The position numbers were made by a program, and so were the translations under genes. Below, piece by piece: positions 1 to 7,478 of a DNA stretch of 20,774 nucleotides; position 1 is the stretch's first letter; each line of letters begins with the position of its first letter. The notes beneath the pieces were generated by a model, which ran no database searches, was not told where the DNA came from, and worked only from the letters and a program-made list of their open reading frames with translations. The DNA comes from an uncultured Rubrobacteraceae bacterium (GTDB lineage Bacteria > Actinomycetota > Rubrobacteria > Rubrobacterales > Rubrobacteraceae), in assembly GCA_902806015.1 (NCBI GenBank), contig CADCUZ010000159.1, positions 1 to 20,774 on the forward strand, in the 5' to 3' direction.

Positions 1-74
1 TGTCCCCCCTTGTCCACCAACCGGCGGGCCATGTTGAACCCCATCCGTCCCATGCCGTAGATGCCGATGTCCAT
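1..74 (-). CDS. gnd: 6-phosphogluconate dehydrogenase, N-terminal fragment (runs off the window)
   Basis: The first 24 codons read MDIGIYGMGRMGFNMARRLV and then run off the left edge. This is the NADP-binding Rossmann start of 6-phosphogluconate dehydrogenase, with the GxGxMGxNMARRL fingerprint. The enzyme oxidatively decarboxylates 6-phosphogluconate to ribulose 5-phosphate in the cytosol. The ATG is preceded by a clear GGGGAGGAG ribosome site. It lies directly downstream of tal on the same strand, so the pair probably forms a pentose-phosphate operon. The short family of beta-hydroxyacid dehydrogenases shares this fingerprint, so the assignment rests partly on the tal neighbour. Confidence 0.8.
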   Translation of the reverse strand, partial: MDIGIYGMGRMGFNMARRLVDKGG

Positions 75-116
75 GTGCCGCTCCTCCCCGTCGGTCGTCG
101 CTAGGCATCAGGTCTC

Positions 117-169
117 AGGCTTCAGGCATCAGCAAACACCTGACACCTAAACCCTGATGCCTGAAGCCT
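117..169. repeat. Inverted repeat between tal and gnd
   Basis: AGGCTTCAGGCATCAG at 117-132 pairs exactly with its reverse complement at 154-169, across a 21-base spacer. A further partial copy, TAGGCATCAG, lies at 102-111. The right arm overlaps the tal stop codon at 168-170. There is no T-run, so this is not a standard intrinsic terminator. It could limit read-through into gnd or stabilise the tal 3' end. Confidence 0.75.
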
Positions 170-1262
170 AGCTTACTAGCTGCCTGCCCTTGTTCTTGAT
201 CTCGTCGAGCATCTCGTTGAAGGGGTCGGCGAATTTCTGGATGCCCTCCCGCTCCAGGACGTCGGTCACCTCTTCGTAGTCGAGGCCGGCCTCCCGAAGG
301 TCGTCGAGGAGACGGACGGCGTCTTCGAGGCTCTCGGTCAGGACGGGCTGGATGTCGCCGTGGTCCATGACGGCCTCTATGGTCTTTTTGGGCATGGTGT
401 TCACGGTCTCGGGGCCGACGAGGTTGTCCACGTAGACGGTGTCGGGGTAGTCGGGGTTCTTGGTCGAGGTCGAGGCCCAGAGGAGGCGCTGGCGGGTGGC
501 GCCCTGCTCTTCGAGGGAGCGCCAGCGGGAGCCGGAGAAGACCTGGCCGTAGACCCTGTAGGCGAGCTTGGCGTTGGCTATCGCGAGCTTGCCCTTGAGG
601 TCGTCGCGGCCGAGCTTCTCGAGGCGGTCGTCGGCCTCGGCGTCTATGCGGGAGACGAAGAAGCTCGCGACGGAGCGGACGCCCGAGGGGTCGCCGCCGT
701 TCTCCACGAGGCGCTGGATGCCGCGGATGTAGGCGCGGGCCACTTCGCGGTAGCGCTCTAGGGAGAAGATCAGGGTGACGTTGATGCTCTTGCCGCGCGA
801 GATCATCTCCTCTATCGCCACGAGCCCCGGCAGCGTCGCCGGGATCTTGATAAAGAGGTTCGGCCTGTCGACCATGCCATGTAGCTTCTCGGCCTCGTCT
901 ATCGTGGCCTGGGTGTCGTAGGCGATGTCCGGCTGGACCTCGAGGGAGACGAAGCCGTCGACGCCGCCGGAACCTTCGTAGACGGGTGCCAAGACGTCGC
1001 AGGCCTCCTGGATGTCGGTGCCGGCGATCCCCCAGAACATCTCCTTCGGATCGTCCGTGTCCCTGGCGAGCTCCCGGAGCTGGTCGTCGTAGAGGTCGGA
1101 GCCCGCAACCGCCTTCTGGAAGATGGCCGGGTTCGAGGTTACGCCGACGATGCCGTCGTCGATCATGGCCTGCAGCCCGCCGTTTCTGGTGTCATCCCTG
1201 GAGAGCTCGTCCACCCAGGGCGCCTGCCCCAGCTCTCGCATCTTCCCCAAGCGCTCGTTCAC
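168..1262 (-). CDS. tal: Transaldolase
   Basis: Transaldolase moves a dihydroxyacetone unit from sedoheptulose 7-phosphate to glyceraldehyde 3-phosphate in the non-oxidative pentose-phosphate pathway. Visible family motifs are GVTSNPAIFQKA (residues 40-51), the Schiff-base segment NLFIKIPAT with the catalytic lysine at about residue 139, GKSINVTLIFSL, and ASFFVSRIDAEAD. At 364 residues it fits the longer actinobacterial/cyanobacterial Tal type. I chose the GTG at 1262 because a perfect AGGAGG sits five bases upstream (1268-1273); an ATG at 1307 would add 15 residues but has no ribosome site. The stop lies in the arm of the inverted repeat before gnd, which suggests a tal-gnd operon. Confidence 0.95.
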   Translation of the reverse strand: MNERLGKMRELGQAPWVDELSRDDTRNGGLQAMIDDGIVGVTSNPAIFQKAVAGSDLYDDQLRELARDTDDPKEMFWGIAGTDIQEACDVLAPVYEGSGGVDGFVSLEVQPDIAYDTQATIDEAEKLHGMVDRPNLFIKIPATLPGLVAIEEMISRGKSINVTLIFSLERYREVARAYIRGIQRLVENGGDPSGVRSVASFFVSRIDAEADDRLEKLGRDDLKGKLAIANAKLAYRVYGQVFSGSRWRSLEEQGATRQRLLWASTSTKNPDYPDTVYVDNLVGPETVNTMPKKTIEAVMDHGDIQPVLTESLEDAVRLLDDLREAGLDYEEVTDVLEREGIQKFADPFNEMLDEIKNKGRQLVS

Positions 1263-1448
1263 TTCCGCCTCCTCTGGAGCCCGCAGTGGGACCGCCTCGC
1301 GGCCCATCTAGACAGTCTACACCGCCCCGTATGGACGGGCGCCGTCACTGGGTGTCCTTACCTTGCCCGCCGCGCGGTCAAACACACCAGGCCGCGATAC
1401 CAGGGATAGCCTCAGGGTCGCTGGACTACCGCAGAAAGGTCTTGCCAC

Positions 1449-1494
1449 AAAAGAGAGGGGAACCAGGCCGCCCTCGCCCGGTCCCCCCCTCTTT
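1449..1494 (-). terminator. Intrinsic terminator of ssb
   Basis: Read on the minus strand, AAAGAGGGGGGGACC pairs imperfectly with GGTTCCCCTCTC and ends in TTTT. It begins 15 bases past the ssb stop. The GC-rich stem plus T-run is a standard Rho-independent form. Confidence 0.75.
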
Positions 1495-1508
1495 GCTAGG
1501 TGACCCCT

Positions 1509-1949
1509 CTAAAACGGGATATCTTCGAAATCGGATTCATTGATGTCCACGTCCTCGCGCTGCCCGCCGCGCCTGCCGCCACCACCGCTTCTGGCACCGG
1601 CGGAACCGTTGCCGCCGCCCTCGCCGCCCTCACCCCGACCGCCGAGGAACTGGACGTTGTCGGCGGTGATGTCCACCTTGCTCCTCTTGGAGCCGTCCTG
1701 GGCCTCCCAGGTACGGTACTGGAGGCGCCCCTCGACGAGGATGGGGTCGCCCTTCTTCTTGTAGTTGGCGATGGTCTCGCCGAGCTCGCGCCAGGCGGAG
1801 ATGTCGAAAAAGTCCACCTCTTCGCTCTTGGAGCGGACCCTGTTGACGGCGAGGCCAAAGGAGCAGACCGGCACGCCGTCGTTGGTGAACCGGAGCTCGG
1901 GGTCCCTCGTGAGGTTTCCGGCGAGAATGACGCGATTGAAGCTGACCAA
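1509..1949 (-). CDS. ssb: Single-stranded DNA-binding protein
   Basis: SSB coats single-stranded DNA during replication, repair and recombination. The protein has the OB-fold start FNRVILAGNLTRDPELR, the core segments DFFDISAWRELGETI and KKGDPILVEGRLQYRTW, a Gly/Arg-rich linker (about 103-131) and the acidic tail ending DFEDIPF, the tip that docks partner proteins. Length is 146 residues, normal for the family. The chosen start is TTG at 1949, eight bases after AGGAGG (1958-1963); upstream codons in this frame do not resemble SSB. It is not flanked by rpsF/rpsR, so this may be an accessory copy. It lies downstream of the helicase-loader cluster and has its own terminator. Confidence 0.95.
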   Translation of the reverse strand: MVSFNRVILAGNLTRDPELRFTNDGVPVCSFGLAVNRVRSKSEEVDFFDISAWRELGETIANYKKKGDPILVEGRLQYRTWEAQDGSKRSKVDITADNVQFLGGRGEGGEGGGNGSAGARSGGGGRRGGQREDVDINESDFEDIPF

Positions 1950-2264
1950 GGTTCCGTCCTCCTGTTCTTTGCCCTGCCCGCTAACTCTACAGGAACATGC
2001 TCGGTTCACAAGCTCCAGGGCATCAGCGGTGGACCTCAAGCCTTGGTGACGGCGACCTCAACCTCGGCGTCTTTTATGGTGGCGATCACCTCCCCATCCC
2101 CATCGTAGCGAAACACCCTGGCCCCGGCCCTCCTGGGCCTGTCCACGGTCACGGGGGTTGGGTGGCCGTGGGAGTTCCGCTCCCACCTGGATCACGGCTA
2201 TTGTCGGCCGGAACCGCCCAAAAGAGCGGCATCGATGAGGCGTCGGTCCCGTGGTGAGCGACCT
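1950..2264. other. Spacer between ssb and the recombinase remnant; no recognised gene
   Basis: I see no gene I can name. On the minus strand a 38-codon frame (GTG at 2152, stop at 2036) reads MTVDRPRRAGARVFRYDGDG and onward, with even composition but no ribosome site. It could be the tail of a decayed gene or chance. The ssb ribosome site is at the left end. No clear promoter was found. Confidence 0.4.
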
Positions 2265-2925
2265 TTAGGACGATGATGGTTCCAAACTGCAAAACGGTCC
2301 CGTAACCTCGTAACCCTCTCCGGCGGGCGAGCCCTCCAGGCGGGGCGTGCGGTAGGGATCGCTCCTCTCTTCGGGGGTGAGACGATTGAGGTCCTCAGGC
2401 GCGGCCTCCGACCAAGATGCTAGGAGGGCGTCGCGGTCGTGCTCTGGCCGCTCGATCTCCTCCCATCGCTCCCCTATGGCCTCCAACTCCCGCCCCGCTG
2501 TCCTGCGGACTTCGTTCAGCGCAGCGGGAGTCTTTTCGAGTTACTCCTCGCTCATGTGCCCCTTGGCGACGAGCCGCAGGTAGCCGCGCCTCTCCTGATC
2601 GACCTCCACGAGCCTTTCGAGCCCCAGGCCTTGGCCTCCCGATCGGGGTCCCCACGCGTCTCGGCACGCTGCTGCTCAATCATCGCGCTATGCCGGCGCG
2701 AATCCTCCCCGGGTCCTTTAAGACCCCGGAGACGAACTCCGACATTGTCGCCTCCGCGCCTTCGGCCCGGGACATCCTTTGGCCGCAGGGGTTCCGCCTG
2801 TAGTCCCCGCTGCGGTGGCACCTGTAGTAGTGGTAGAGCTTCTGGTCGCGCTTCGCCGCGTGCGTGGCCATCGCGCCCCCGCACGCCGGACAGGCCGGCA
2901 AGATAGCCTTCTCGAGTAGCCGAGA
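2265..2925 (-). pseudogene. Remnant of a large serine recombinase (zinc ribbon and C-terminal coiled coil)
   Basis: Three pieces in three different minus-strand frames join into one family. The first (about 2680-2925) has the recombinase zinc ribbon: CPACGGAM, then YHYYRCHRSG and a fourth cysteine in NPCG. The second (about 2620-2680) reads MIEQQRAETRGDPDREAKAW, a coiled-coil arm. The third (2265 to about 2625) contains LERLVEVDQERRGYLRLVAK and LTPEERSDPYRTPRLE, typical of the recombinase C-terminus. Lesions: two frameshifts, an in-frame TAA at 2541-2543, and a stop just upstream of the ribbon. The catalytic N-terminal resolvase domain is absent. Large serine recombinases integrate and excise phages and elements, so this marks an old integration event. 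Confidence 0.8.
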
Positions 2926-3046
2926 CGTCTACCACGAGATCCAAACCATGGCGACTTTAGCCCTGACTGGCAACCTCTCTCGCCCCCAACAACACCACCA
3001 CGGCACCTAAGCTCACACGGCGAGGAGGGGTTCGGCCCCGTCGACC

Positions 3047-3068
3047 ACCCCGCCATTTGCGGCGGGGT
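3047..3068 (-). terminator. Hairpin after the helicase-loader operon
   Basis: ACCCCGCC (3047-3054) pairs perfectly with GGCGGGGT (3061-3068) across a 6-base loop, 47 bases past the stop of the gene ending at 3115. No T-run follows on either strand, so termination by this stem alone is uncertain. Confidence 0.45.
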
Positions 3069-3114
3069 CTCTGTTCCGCCCGAGCCGGCGGCCCCCGGGT
3101 ACGCCGCCGTCCGG

Positions 3115-3855
3115 CTACTCGCGGCCCTCGGGGGTGAGGCGGTCGATCCACTCGTCGGCCTCCGCGCGGTTCAGGTCGGTGAGCGGCTTGCCGATGCGCT
3201 TCTCCAGGCGTCCCACGCCTCCGTCGCCGGCCCACTCGACGGCCAGGGTCCTGAGCAGGTCCACTTGGCTCTTGCGCGCCTTCGCCCCGGCCCTACTCCC
3301 GCCCCCCTTGCGGGCGGCCGTGGACGAAGTCGGCGACGATGCCGCCTCTTCAGCCTGGCCGTTCGGGCTGCCCGCGTCCGCCTCAGCGGCGGACTCCGGC
3401 GCGGGGGCGTTTCGTCGGGCCCTAGGTTGTTCGTTCTGGCGTTCGCCCCCGGAGCGGATGGGGGTCGGCCTGGCCGAGGCCCCGCCGGAGCCCCGCGAGG
3501 ACCTGTCGTGGCCGGCGGAGGCCGGGGGGGCATCGTCTCCTTCGGAGAGCTCTTCGAGGGCGGTGGCGCCGACGTTTACCGCGTCGCGCAGCGCCCGGGC
3601 CTTGGCCCTGGTTTCGGCCATCCGGATCACGTGCGGCGCTATGTTCCGCCCGACGTTCTCGGGACTCGCGTCGCCTATGCCGGAGAACCTCCGCCCGTCC
3701 TCCATTTCGCAGATGGCCTTCACGATCGCCACGTTGCCGTTCTCCGAATCGGGGACCTGCAGGAGCTCGGTGTCTATGCCGCGCAAGCCCTGGCCGTGCG
3801 CTTCGTCCAGGAGGCCCTGGAACAAGACGTACTGCTTGCCTTGCCGGGTGATCAT
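3115..3855 (-). CDS. Probable Rad52-like/annealing-type DNA repair protein
   Basis: The N-terminal 105 residues form a compact domain: a start [20 protein letters not shown], then [20 protein letters not shown], then [17 protein letters not shown]. This recurring pattern is one I associate with bacterial and phage proteins linked to single-strand annealing and Rad52-type repair; the link is from memory, not a search. Residues about 106-195 are a low-complexity Ala/Pro/Ser/Arg linker. The last 50 residues form a small helical module of the type KxQxxxLRxLA...[19 protein letters not shown], often found at the end of such proteins. ATG at 3855 is preferred (GAGGGAAG upstream); a GTG at 3870 overlaps the previous stop. 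It follows the helicase loader by 11 bases. Confidence 0.6.
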   Translation of the reverse strand: MITRQGKQYVLFQGLLDEAHGQGLRGIDTELLQVPDSENGNVAIVKAICEMEDGRRFSGIGDASPENVGRNIAPHVIRMAETRAKARALRDAVNVGATALEELSEGDDAPPASAGHDRSSRGSGGASARPTPIRSGGERQNEQPRARRNAPAPESAAEADAGSPNGQAEEAASSPTSSTAARKGGGSRAGAKARKSQVDLLRTLAVEWAGDGGVGRLEKRIGKPLTDLNRAEADEWIDRLTPEGRE

Positions 3856-3866
3856 GAACTCTTCCC

Positions 3867-4730
3867 TCACAGCCCGTGCCTCACTTCGGCCTCGCGGTAG
3901 TCCTCACCTTCGAGGGAGATCCAGTCGCACATCGAGATGATCCTGCTGGCCGTCCTCTCCCCGAGCTGGGCGGCGAGGTCCTTGGGCCCGGTGTTTGACG
4001 TAAAGATGGTCGGCAGCTCCTCCCTGTAACGGTGGTTGACGATGACGAAAATGCGCTCCCTGACCCAGTCGTTGGCCCTCTCGGCCCCGAGGTCGTCTAG
4101 CAGGAGCAGGTCGGCGTTCTTTACGGAGTCCATCCACTCGTCGATGTTCCGGCCCGGGTCGTTGTACGTCCCGCGCATGTTGTCCAGAAGCTCGGGCACC
4201 GTGACGAAGAGCGCGGGCACCCGCTTGCGCGCTATAAGCTCGTTCATTACAGCAACGGCGAGGTGGGTTTTGCCGGTCCCCACGTCGCCACAGAAGTACA
4301 GCCCGTGTCCGGCGCTCCGGTTCTCGTCCCACTCCTTGAGGTAACTTTCGACCTTCTCCGTGGCCCTGGCGGCGGCGGGACTGACGTAGGGCTTGAAGCT
4401 GGCGAGGGTGTAGGCCTTCATTCGCTTGGAGAGGCCGCTCTTCTCCCTGAGGGCGCCCACGCGGGCGTTGCGGCGCATCAGCTCCCACTCGCGCCGGTCG
4501 TTCTTTCCCTCGCACTCGGGGGTGCAAGGGTGATAGTACCATTCGCCGCCCTTGCCGTACTTTTTCCGGAGGGCCGGGGGGAACTCGACCCACTCAGCGG
4601 TCAGCTCCCGTCCGCAGTGGGGGCAGATCTGGTCGTCCAGCCTAAGTACCTCCGCGGGCTTACCCCTCTTCCCCAAAGAGCCACTCGTAGCCTTCCCGGC
4701 GCCTGGCAGCAGATTGTCTATCCGTTCCAC
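3867..4730 (-). CDS. DnaC/DnaI-like AAA+ helicase loader
   Basis: AAA+ ATPases of the DnaC/DnaI/IstB group load the replicative helicase onto single-stranded DNA. The protein shows Walker [12 protein letters not shown] (148-158), Walker [11 protein letters not shown] (208-217), sensor-1 segment TIFTSN (241-246) and a candidate arginine finger in GERTASRI (258-264). The N-terminus carries a zinc-ribbon pattern with cysteines at about 36, 39, 69 and 73, as in the helicase-binding domain of DnaI-type loaders. No transposase is adjacent, which argues against IstB. The GTG start at 4730 overlaps the upstream DnaD-like gene by 71 bases; GGAGG lies upstream but the spacing is loose, and a TTG at about 4676 is an alternative. 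The two genes are surely co-transcribed. Confidence 0.85.
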   Translation of the reverse strand: MERIDNLLPGAGKATSGSLGKRGKPAEVLRLDDQICPHCGRELTAEWVEFPPALRKKYGKGGEWYYHPCTPECEGKNDRREWELMRRNARVGALREKSGLSKRMKAYTLASFKPYVSPAAARATEKVESYLKEWDENRSAGHGLYFCGDVGTGKTHLAVAVMNELIARKRVPALFVTVPELLDNMRGTYNDPGRNIDEWMDSVKNADLLLLDDLGAERANDWVRERIFVIVNHRYREELPTIFTSNTGPKDLAAQLGERTASRIISMCDWISLEGEDYREAEVRHGL

Positions 4731-5451
4731 CCCTCACCCCCCCTCCGGCCGCGCTATGCCGTACCTTGAGCGCCCCGCCCTTGACGGCCCCGCTCTCCTC
4801 GACGAGCCTGAGCTTGCGGTCCTGCTCGAAGCGCTCGACGTCCTCGACAGACTTGACGCCGCGCTCGACCCAACGCTCGAGGATGCTCCTGACGTAGCCG
4901 ACGCGCCGGGCGTCCCGCTCGCTGGCGATCTTGAGCGCCTCCCGCACCGCGTCGGGCGTGAGCCCGTCCCGCCCGCAATAGCCGTTCAAGAACTCCAGGA
5001 TATGCGGCGCGGGCAGGGTCCCCATGAACCGGAAGTAGTCATCCGCGGAGACCCCCTCCGGCTCCGCCCGCACGACCTGCACGTCCCGGACGGGCGCCTC
5101 GGCCTTCTCTTCCCGGACGACCTCGCGGGGCCGTTCGCGCCCGGTTTCCTTGGGCCGCGCCGCCCCCGCCGGCGGATGCTCGGCGACCTCCAGCCACCCC
5201 TCCCTCTCGACGACGAAGCCGGCACCGACCAGCGCCCCGAAGGCCTCCTCGACGCTCTCGGGCGTGGAGCGCATGAGCTCGGCCAGCTCCTCGGCCCCGG
5301 CTGCGTCGTGCCCGACGTCCGGCAGGATGCGGAGCAACTCGTAAAGGGCGACGGCCTCGGCACCTATGTGGGGCATCCAGCGCACGTACAGCCGGGCGCG
5401 GGCTCCCCGCGCCCCCGTCTCGCCCGGCGGTGTGAGCCTGAGCCTCTCCAT
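4660..5451 (-). CDS. DnaD-like replication initiation protein
   Basis: DnaD-family proteins remodel DNA and help the loader bring the helicase to origins or restart forks, mainly in Firmicutes and phages. Residues about 27-90 look like a winged helix (ALYELLRILPD, then MRSTPESVEEAFGALVGAGFV). Residues about 138-211 match the DnaD C-terminal domain: YFRFMGTLPAPHILEFLNGY, then VGYVRSILERWVERG, with the Y-xxx-I-xxx-W signature at 187-194. The linker is charged and variable. Length 263 is ordinary. The ATG at 5451 has no ribosome site, but a -10 box sits ten bases upstream, suggesting a leaderless message. Its 3' end overlaps the loader gene, giving a DnaD-DnaC pair. Confidence 0.8.
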   Translation of the reverse strand: MERLRLTPPGETGARGARARLYVRWMPHIGAEAVALYELLRILPDVGHDAAGAEELAELMRSTPESVEEAFGALVGAGFVVEREGWLEVAEHPPAGAARPKETGRERPREVVREEKAEAPVRDVQVVRAEPEGVSADDYFRFMGTLPAPHILEFLNGYCGRDGLTPDAVREALKIASERDARRVGYVRSILERWVERGVKSVEDVERFEQDRKLRLVEESGAVKGGALKVRHSAAGGGVRGGTDRQSAARRREGYEWLFGEEG

Positions 5452-5461
5452 CCTGGACGCC

Positions 5462-5490
5462 AGTATAAGAGCTAGCCGGCACGCTGACTA
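5462..5490 (-). promoter_or_regulatory. Promoter of the dnaD-like operon, probably leaderless
   Basis: On the minus strand, TAGTCA (5485-5490) and TATACT (5462-5467) are separated by 17 bases. The -10 ends ten bases before the ATG at 5451, so transcription would start within a few bases of the start codon. No ribosome site exists in between. Confidence 0.55.
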
Positions 5491-5495
5491 CGCCA

Positions 5496-5551
5496 GCTTT
5501 CGGCGCGCTCCGGCTGCGCCTCCGTTTTCGGTACGCTCTGGCTGCGGCCCT
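5496..5551. repeat. Two tandem degenerate 28-bp units
   Basis: Unit one (5496-5523) and unit two (5524-5551) match at about 21 of 28 positions, sharing TTTCGG, CGCTC and GGCTGCG blocks. They fill the space upstream of the dnaD-like promoter. The GCTCCGGCTGCG core looks like a dispersed intergenic repeat of GC-rich genomes. A T6 run follows at 5555-5560. Confidence 0.5.
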
Positions 5552-5637
5552 CGGCTTTTTTGGTCTATGGCAACGTTCGGAGCGCGGGCGCAGACGGTCC
5601 AAAGGCGTCGGTTCGACAAGTTGTCCCCGGCAGCGGG

Positions 5638-6030
5638 CTACTCGGCCGCCGGCTCCTTGGCCGGGAGGCCGCGGTCCGAGGCGTCTATGCCGGGTATGAG
5701 GCCCTGGCTGGCGGCGAGGCCGAAAAAGAGGGCGGCGACACACAGGAGCACGGTGAAGGTGCCGAGTCTCCGGGAGCCGAGGAAGTAGCCCAGGATGCCC
5801 AAAGCGGCCCCGACGGCGCCGACGGAGGCGTTGGCGCTTCCGCCGAGCAGGGCCGCCACTATGCCGCCGACCCCAAAGAGGATGCCGACAACGCAGGAGA
5901 TCCTACCGGCCAGGAGCTTGACCTGGTCCTCGCGCGCGGGCCTCATCGACGCGCCGTCTCGCCCCTGTCCTTCGGCTTCCGGATCCCTGTTCTCGCTCAA
6001 GAGTCGCCCCCGCCCGATGGCCATGTGCAA
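5638..6030 (-). CDS. Small membrane protein, unknown function
   Basis: The protein has a charged N-terminal tail (about 40 residues), then three hydrophobic segments at about 42-62, 66-86 and 90-110, with a polar C-terminus. The pattern SCVVGILFGVGGIVAALLGG followed by GILGYFLGSRR resembles the small DUF4190-like membrane proteins of actinobacteria, but I cannot name a family. Start: TTG at 6030 has AGGAG seven bases upstream (6038-6042); ATG at 6024 and ATG at about 5946 are alternatives. It is divergent from the ATP-grasp gene, with only 29 bases between the two starts. Confidence 0.65.
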   Translation of the reverse strand: MHMAIGRGRLLSENRDPEAEGQGRDGASMRPAREDQVKLLAGRISCVVGILFGVGGIVAALLGGSANASVGAVGAALGILGYFLGSRRLGTFTVLLCVAALFFGLAASQGLIPGIDASDRGLPAKEPAAE

Positions 6031-6044
6031 GATCCGACTCCTAG

Positions 6045-6050
6045 TATAAT
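6045..6050 (+). promoter_or_regulatory. -10 box of the ATP-grasp gene
   Basis: A perfect TATAAT lies nine bases before the GTG at 6060, and no ribosome site precedes that GTG. This spacing implies a leaderless transcript. No convincing -35 was seen. The same bases read TATACT on the other strand, but that reading would leave out the ribosome site of the divergent gene. Confidence 0.55.
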
Positions 6051-6059
6051 GCCCGTTCT

Positions 6060-7478
6060 GTGAGGTTCGAGCGCGCGCTGCCGGGCACCAACGAGGTTTT
6101 CGGACCCGCCGGCCTGCCGCGCCCGATCTACGAGGGCATCTTCGACGAACTCGCGGGCGCTGGCCCCGCGCGTTGGGACGGGAAGAGGGCCCGGGCCCAC
6201 GAGGCGCTCCTCGAAGAGCAGCACTCCTTCGGGATGCTCAAAGGGGACAAGACGCACCCGACCGATTGGATCCCGCGCGTCGTCCCGGCTGCTGACTGGG
6301 CCCGCCTCCGCGACGGCCTCGAACAGCGCCTGCGCGCCATAAACGAGTTTCTCCGCCGCCTCGAAGCCGGCAAGGAGGAGGTGGTTCCGCAAGAGATCCT
6401 CCGGAGCAGCATCCTTTACGATGCGGGCACCCCCAACCGGTTCGGCCCGGTGCCGGTGCGCCAGATCGCCTTCGACGTCGTCGCCGTCGAGAGCCGCAGG
6501 GCCGGGCAAACCGGCGGCTGGGAGTACCTCGTTATAGAAGAGAACGCCAAGATGCCCGTCGGCCTCGCGGCCATGACCCGCCGGCGCAGGATGAGTGAGG
6601 AGATCTTCTTCCCCAAAACCTACGAAAACTTGCCGGTCTACCCCCTCGACGGCTGGCTCGCCCGCCTCGGAGGCTCGTTGCGGGCGGCCTCCTCGAAGGG
6701 GCCCGAGGCGACGCTCGCCGTCGTCTCCAGCGGCCCCGCGGACCAGTTCTACTTGGACCACCACATCTACGCCCACGAGATGGGCGCGATCCTGGCTGAG
6801 ACAAAGGAGTTGGGGGTTGATGGGGGCGTCCTCGTCCACCGTCCGACCGAGAGGCTGATAGACGTCATCTACGAACGCGTGGACGAGGACACGCTCTACA
6901 CCGAGGTGCCTGGCCTCCTGGAGTGCCACCTGGAAGGCGGGGTCCACGTCCTCTTCGCGCCGAACTCGGAGGTTGTAGACGACAAGGGCATCGGCGTCTT
7001 CGTCCCCGAGATGGTCCGCCGCTACCTCGGGGAGGAGCCCCTGATAGAAAACGCCCGCACCTGGTCTCTCGCGGTCGAGGAGGAACGGCGTTACGTCATG
7101 GACCACTTCGACGAGCTCGTCGTCAAGAGCCGGGGCGGCTACGGCGGCAAGGAGGTCATGATAGGGCCGGAGGAGACGAAACCGGGCGTCGAGAAGTTCC
7201 GCCGAATGGTCGAAGAGAACCCCATCGAGTACGTCGCCCAGGAGACCATAGACTTCTCCACCCACGTCCTCTGCGAGACGGGCGAAGCCGGCGAAGGTTT
7301 TCTCCTGCGAGACTCCTACGCCGACTACCGGGTGCTCGTGCTCGCGCCGGACCCCAAAGACCCGGGCGTAGTCCAGGCCGTGCCGGGGTCCCTGAGCCGG
7401 GTGGCGGCGCCGGGCAAGCACGTCGTCAACATTTCCAGCGGGGGCAAGATGAAGGACACCTGGGTGCTCGAAAGGTGA
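6060..7478 (+). CDS. Circularly permuted ATP-grasp family protein
   Basis: Family proteins of the CP_ATPgrasp_2 type (formerly DUF404/DUF407) are thought to form amide or peptide bonds using ATP; no substrate is firmly known. Matching landmarks in order: DWIPRVVPAADWARLRDGLEQ (shown in part, 69-88), EENAKMPVGLAAMTRRRRM (160-178), RLIDVIYERVDED (265-277), and the ATP-binding glycine loop KSRGGYGGKEVMIGP (356-370). Length 472 is normal. Start is GTG 6060, fixed by TATAAT nine bases upstream. These genes usually sit with an alpha-E (DUF403) and a transglutaminase gene; neither is here. Instead the last bases overlap a membrane protein gene, suggesting translational coupling. Confidence 0.85.
   Translation: MRFERALPGTNEVFGPAGLPRPIYEGIFDELAGAGPARWDGKRARAHEALLEEQHSFGMLKGDKTHPTDWIPRVVPAADWARLRDGLEQRLRAINEFLRRLEAGKEEVVPQEILRSSILYDAGTPNRFGPVPVRQIAFDVVAVESRRAGQTGGWEYLVIEENAKMPVGLAAMTRRRRMSEEIFFPKTYENLPVYPLDGWLARLGGSLRAASSKGPEATLAVVSSGPADQFYLDHHIYAHEMGAILAETKELGVDGGVLVHRPTERLIDVIYERVDEDTLYTEVPGLLECHLEGGVHVLFAPNSEVVDDKGIGVFVPEMVRRYLGEEPLIENARTWSLAVEEERRYVMDHFDELVVKSRGGYGGKEVMIGPEETKPGVEKFRRMVEENPIEYVAQETIDFSTHVLCETGEAGEGFLLRDSYADYRVLVLAPDPKDPGVVQAVPGSLSRVAAPGKHVVNISSGGKMKDTWVLER

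Noticed and set aside
3867..4730. IstB transposition helper as identity of the AAA+ protein
   Set aside because: No IstA-type transposase nearby; the partner is a DnaD-like protein and an N-terminal zinc ribbon fits a helicase loader.
5496..5551. CRISPR-like tandem repeat
   Set aside because: Units touch with no spacers and are diverged; no cas genes are present.
5997..7421. Long open minus-strand frame (474 codons) opposite the ATP-grasp gene
   Set aside because: It is the antisense reading of a gene with clear family motifs; long antisense frames are usual in GC-rich DNA.
6923..7474. Open frame upstream of the membrane protein gene, in the same frame
   Set aside because: Its translation is Arg/Pro-rich noise overlapping the ATP-grasp gene; the real start is GTG 7475.
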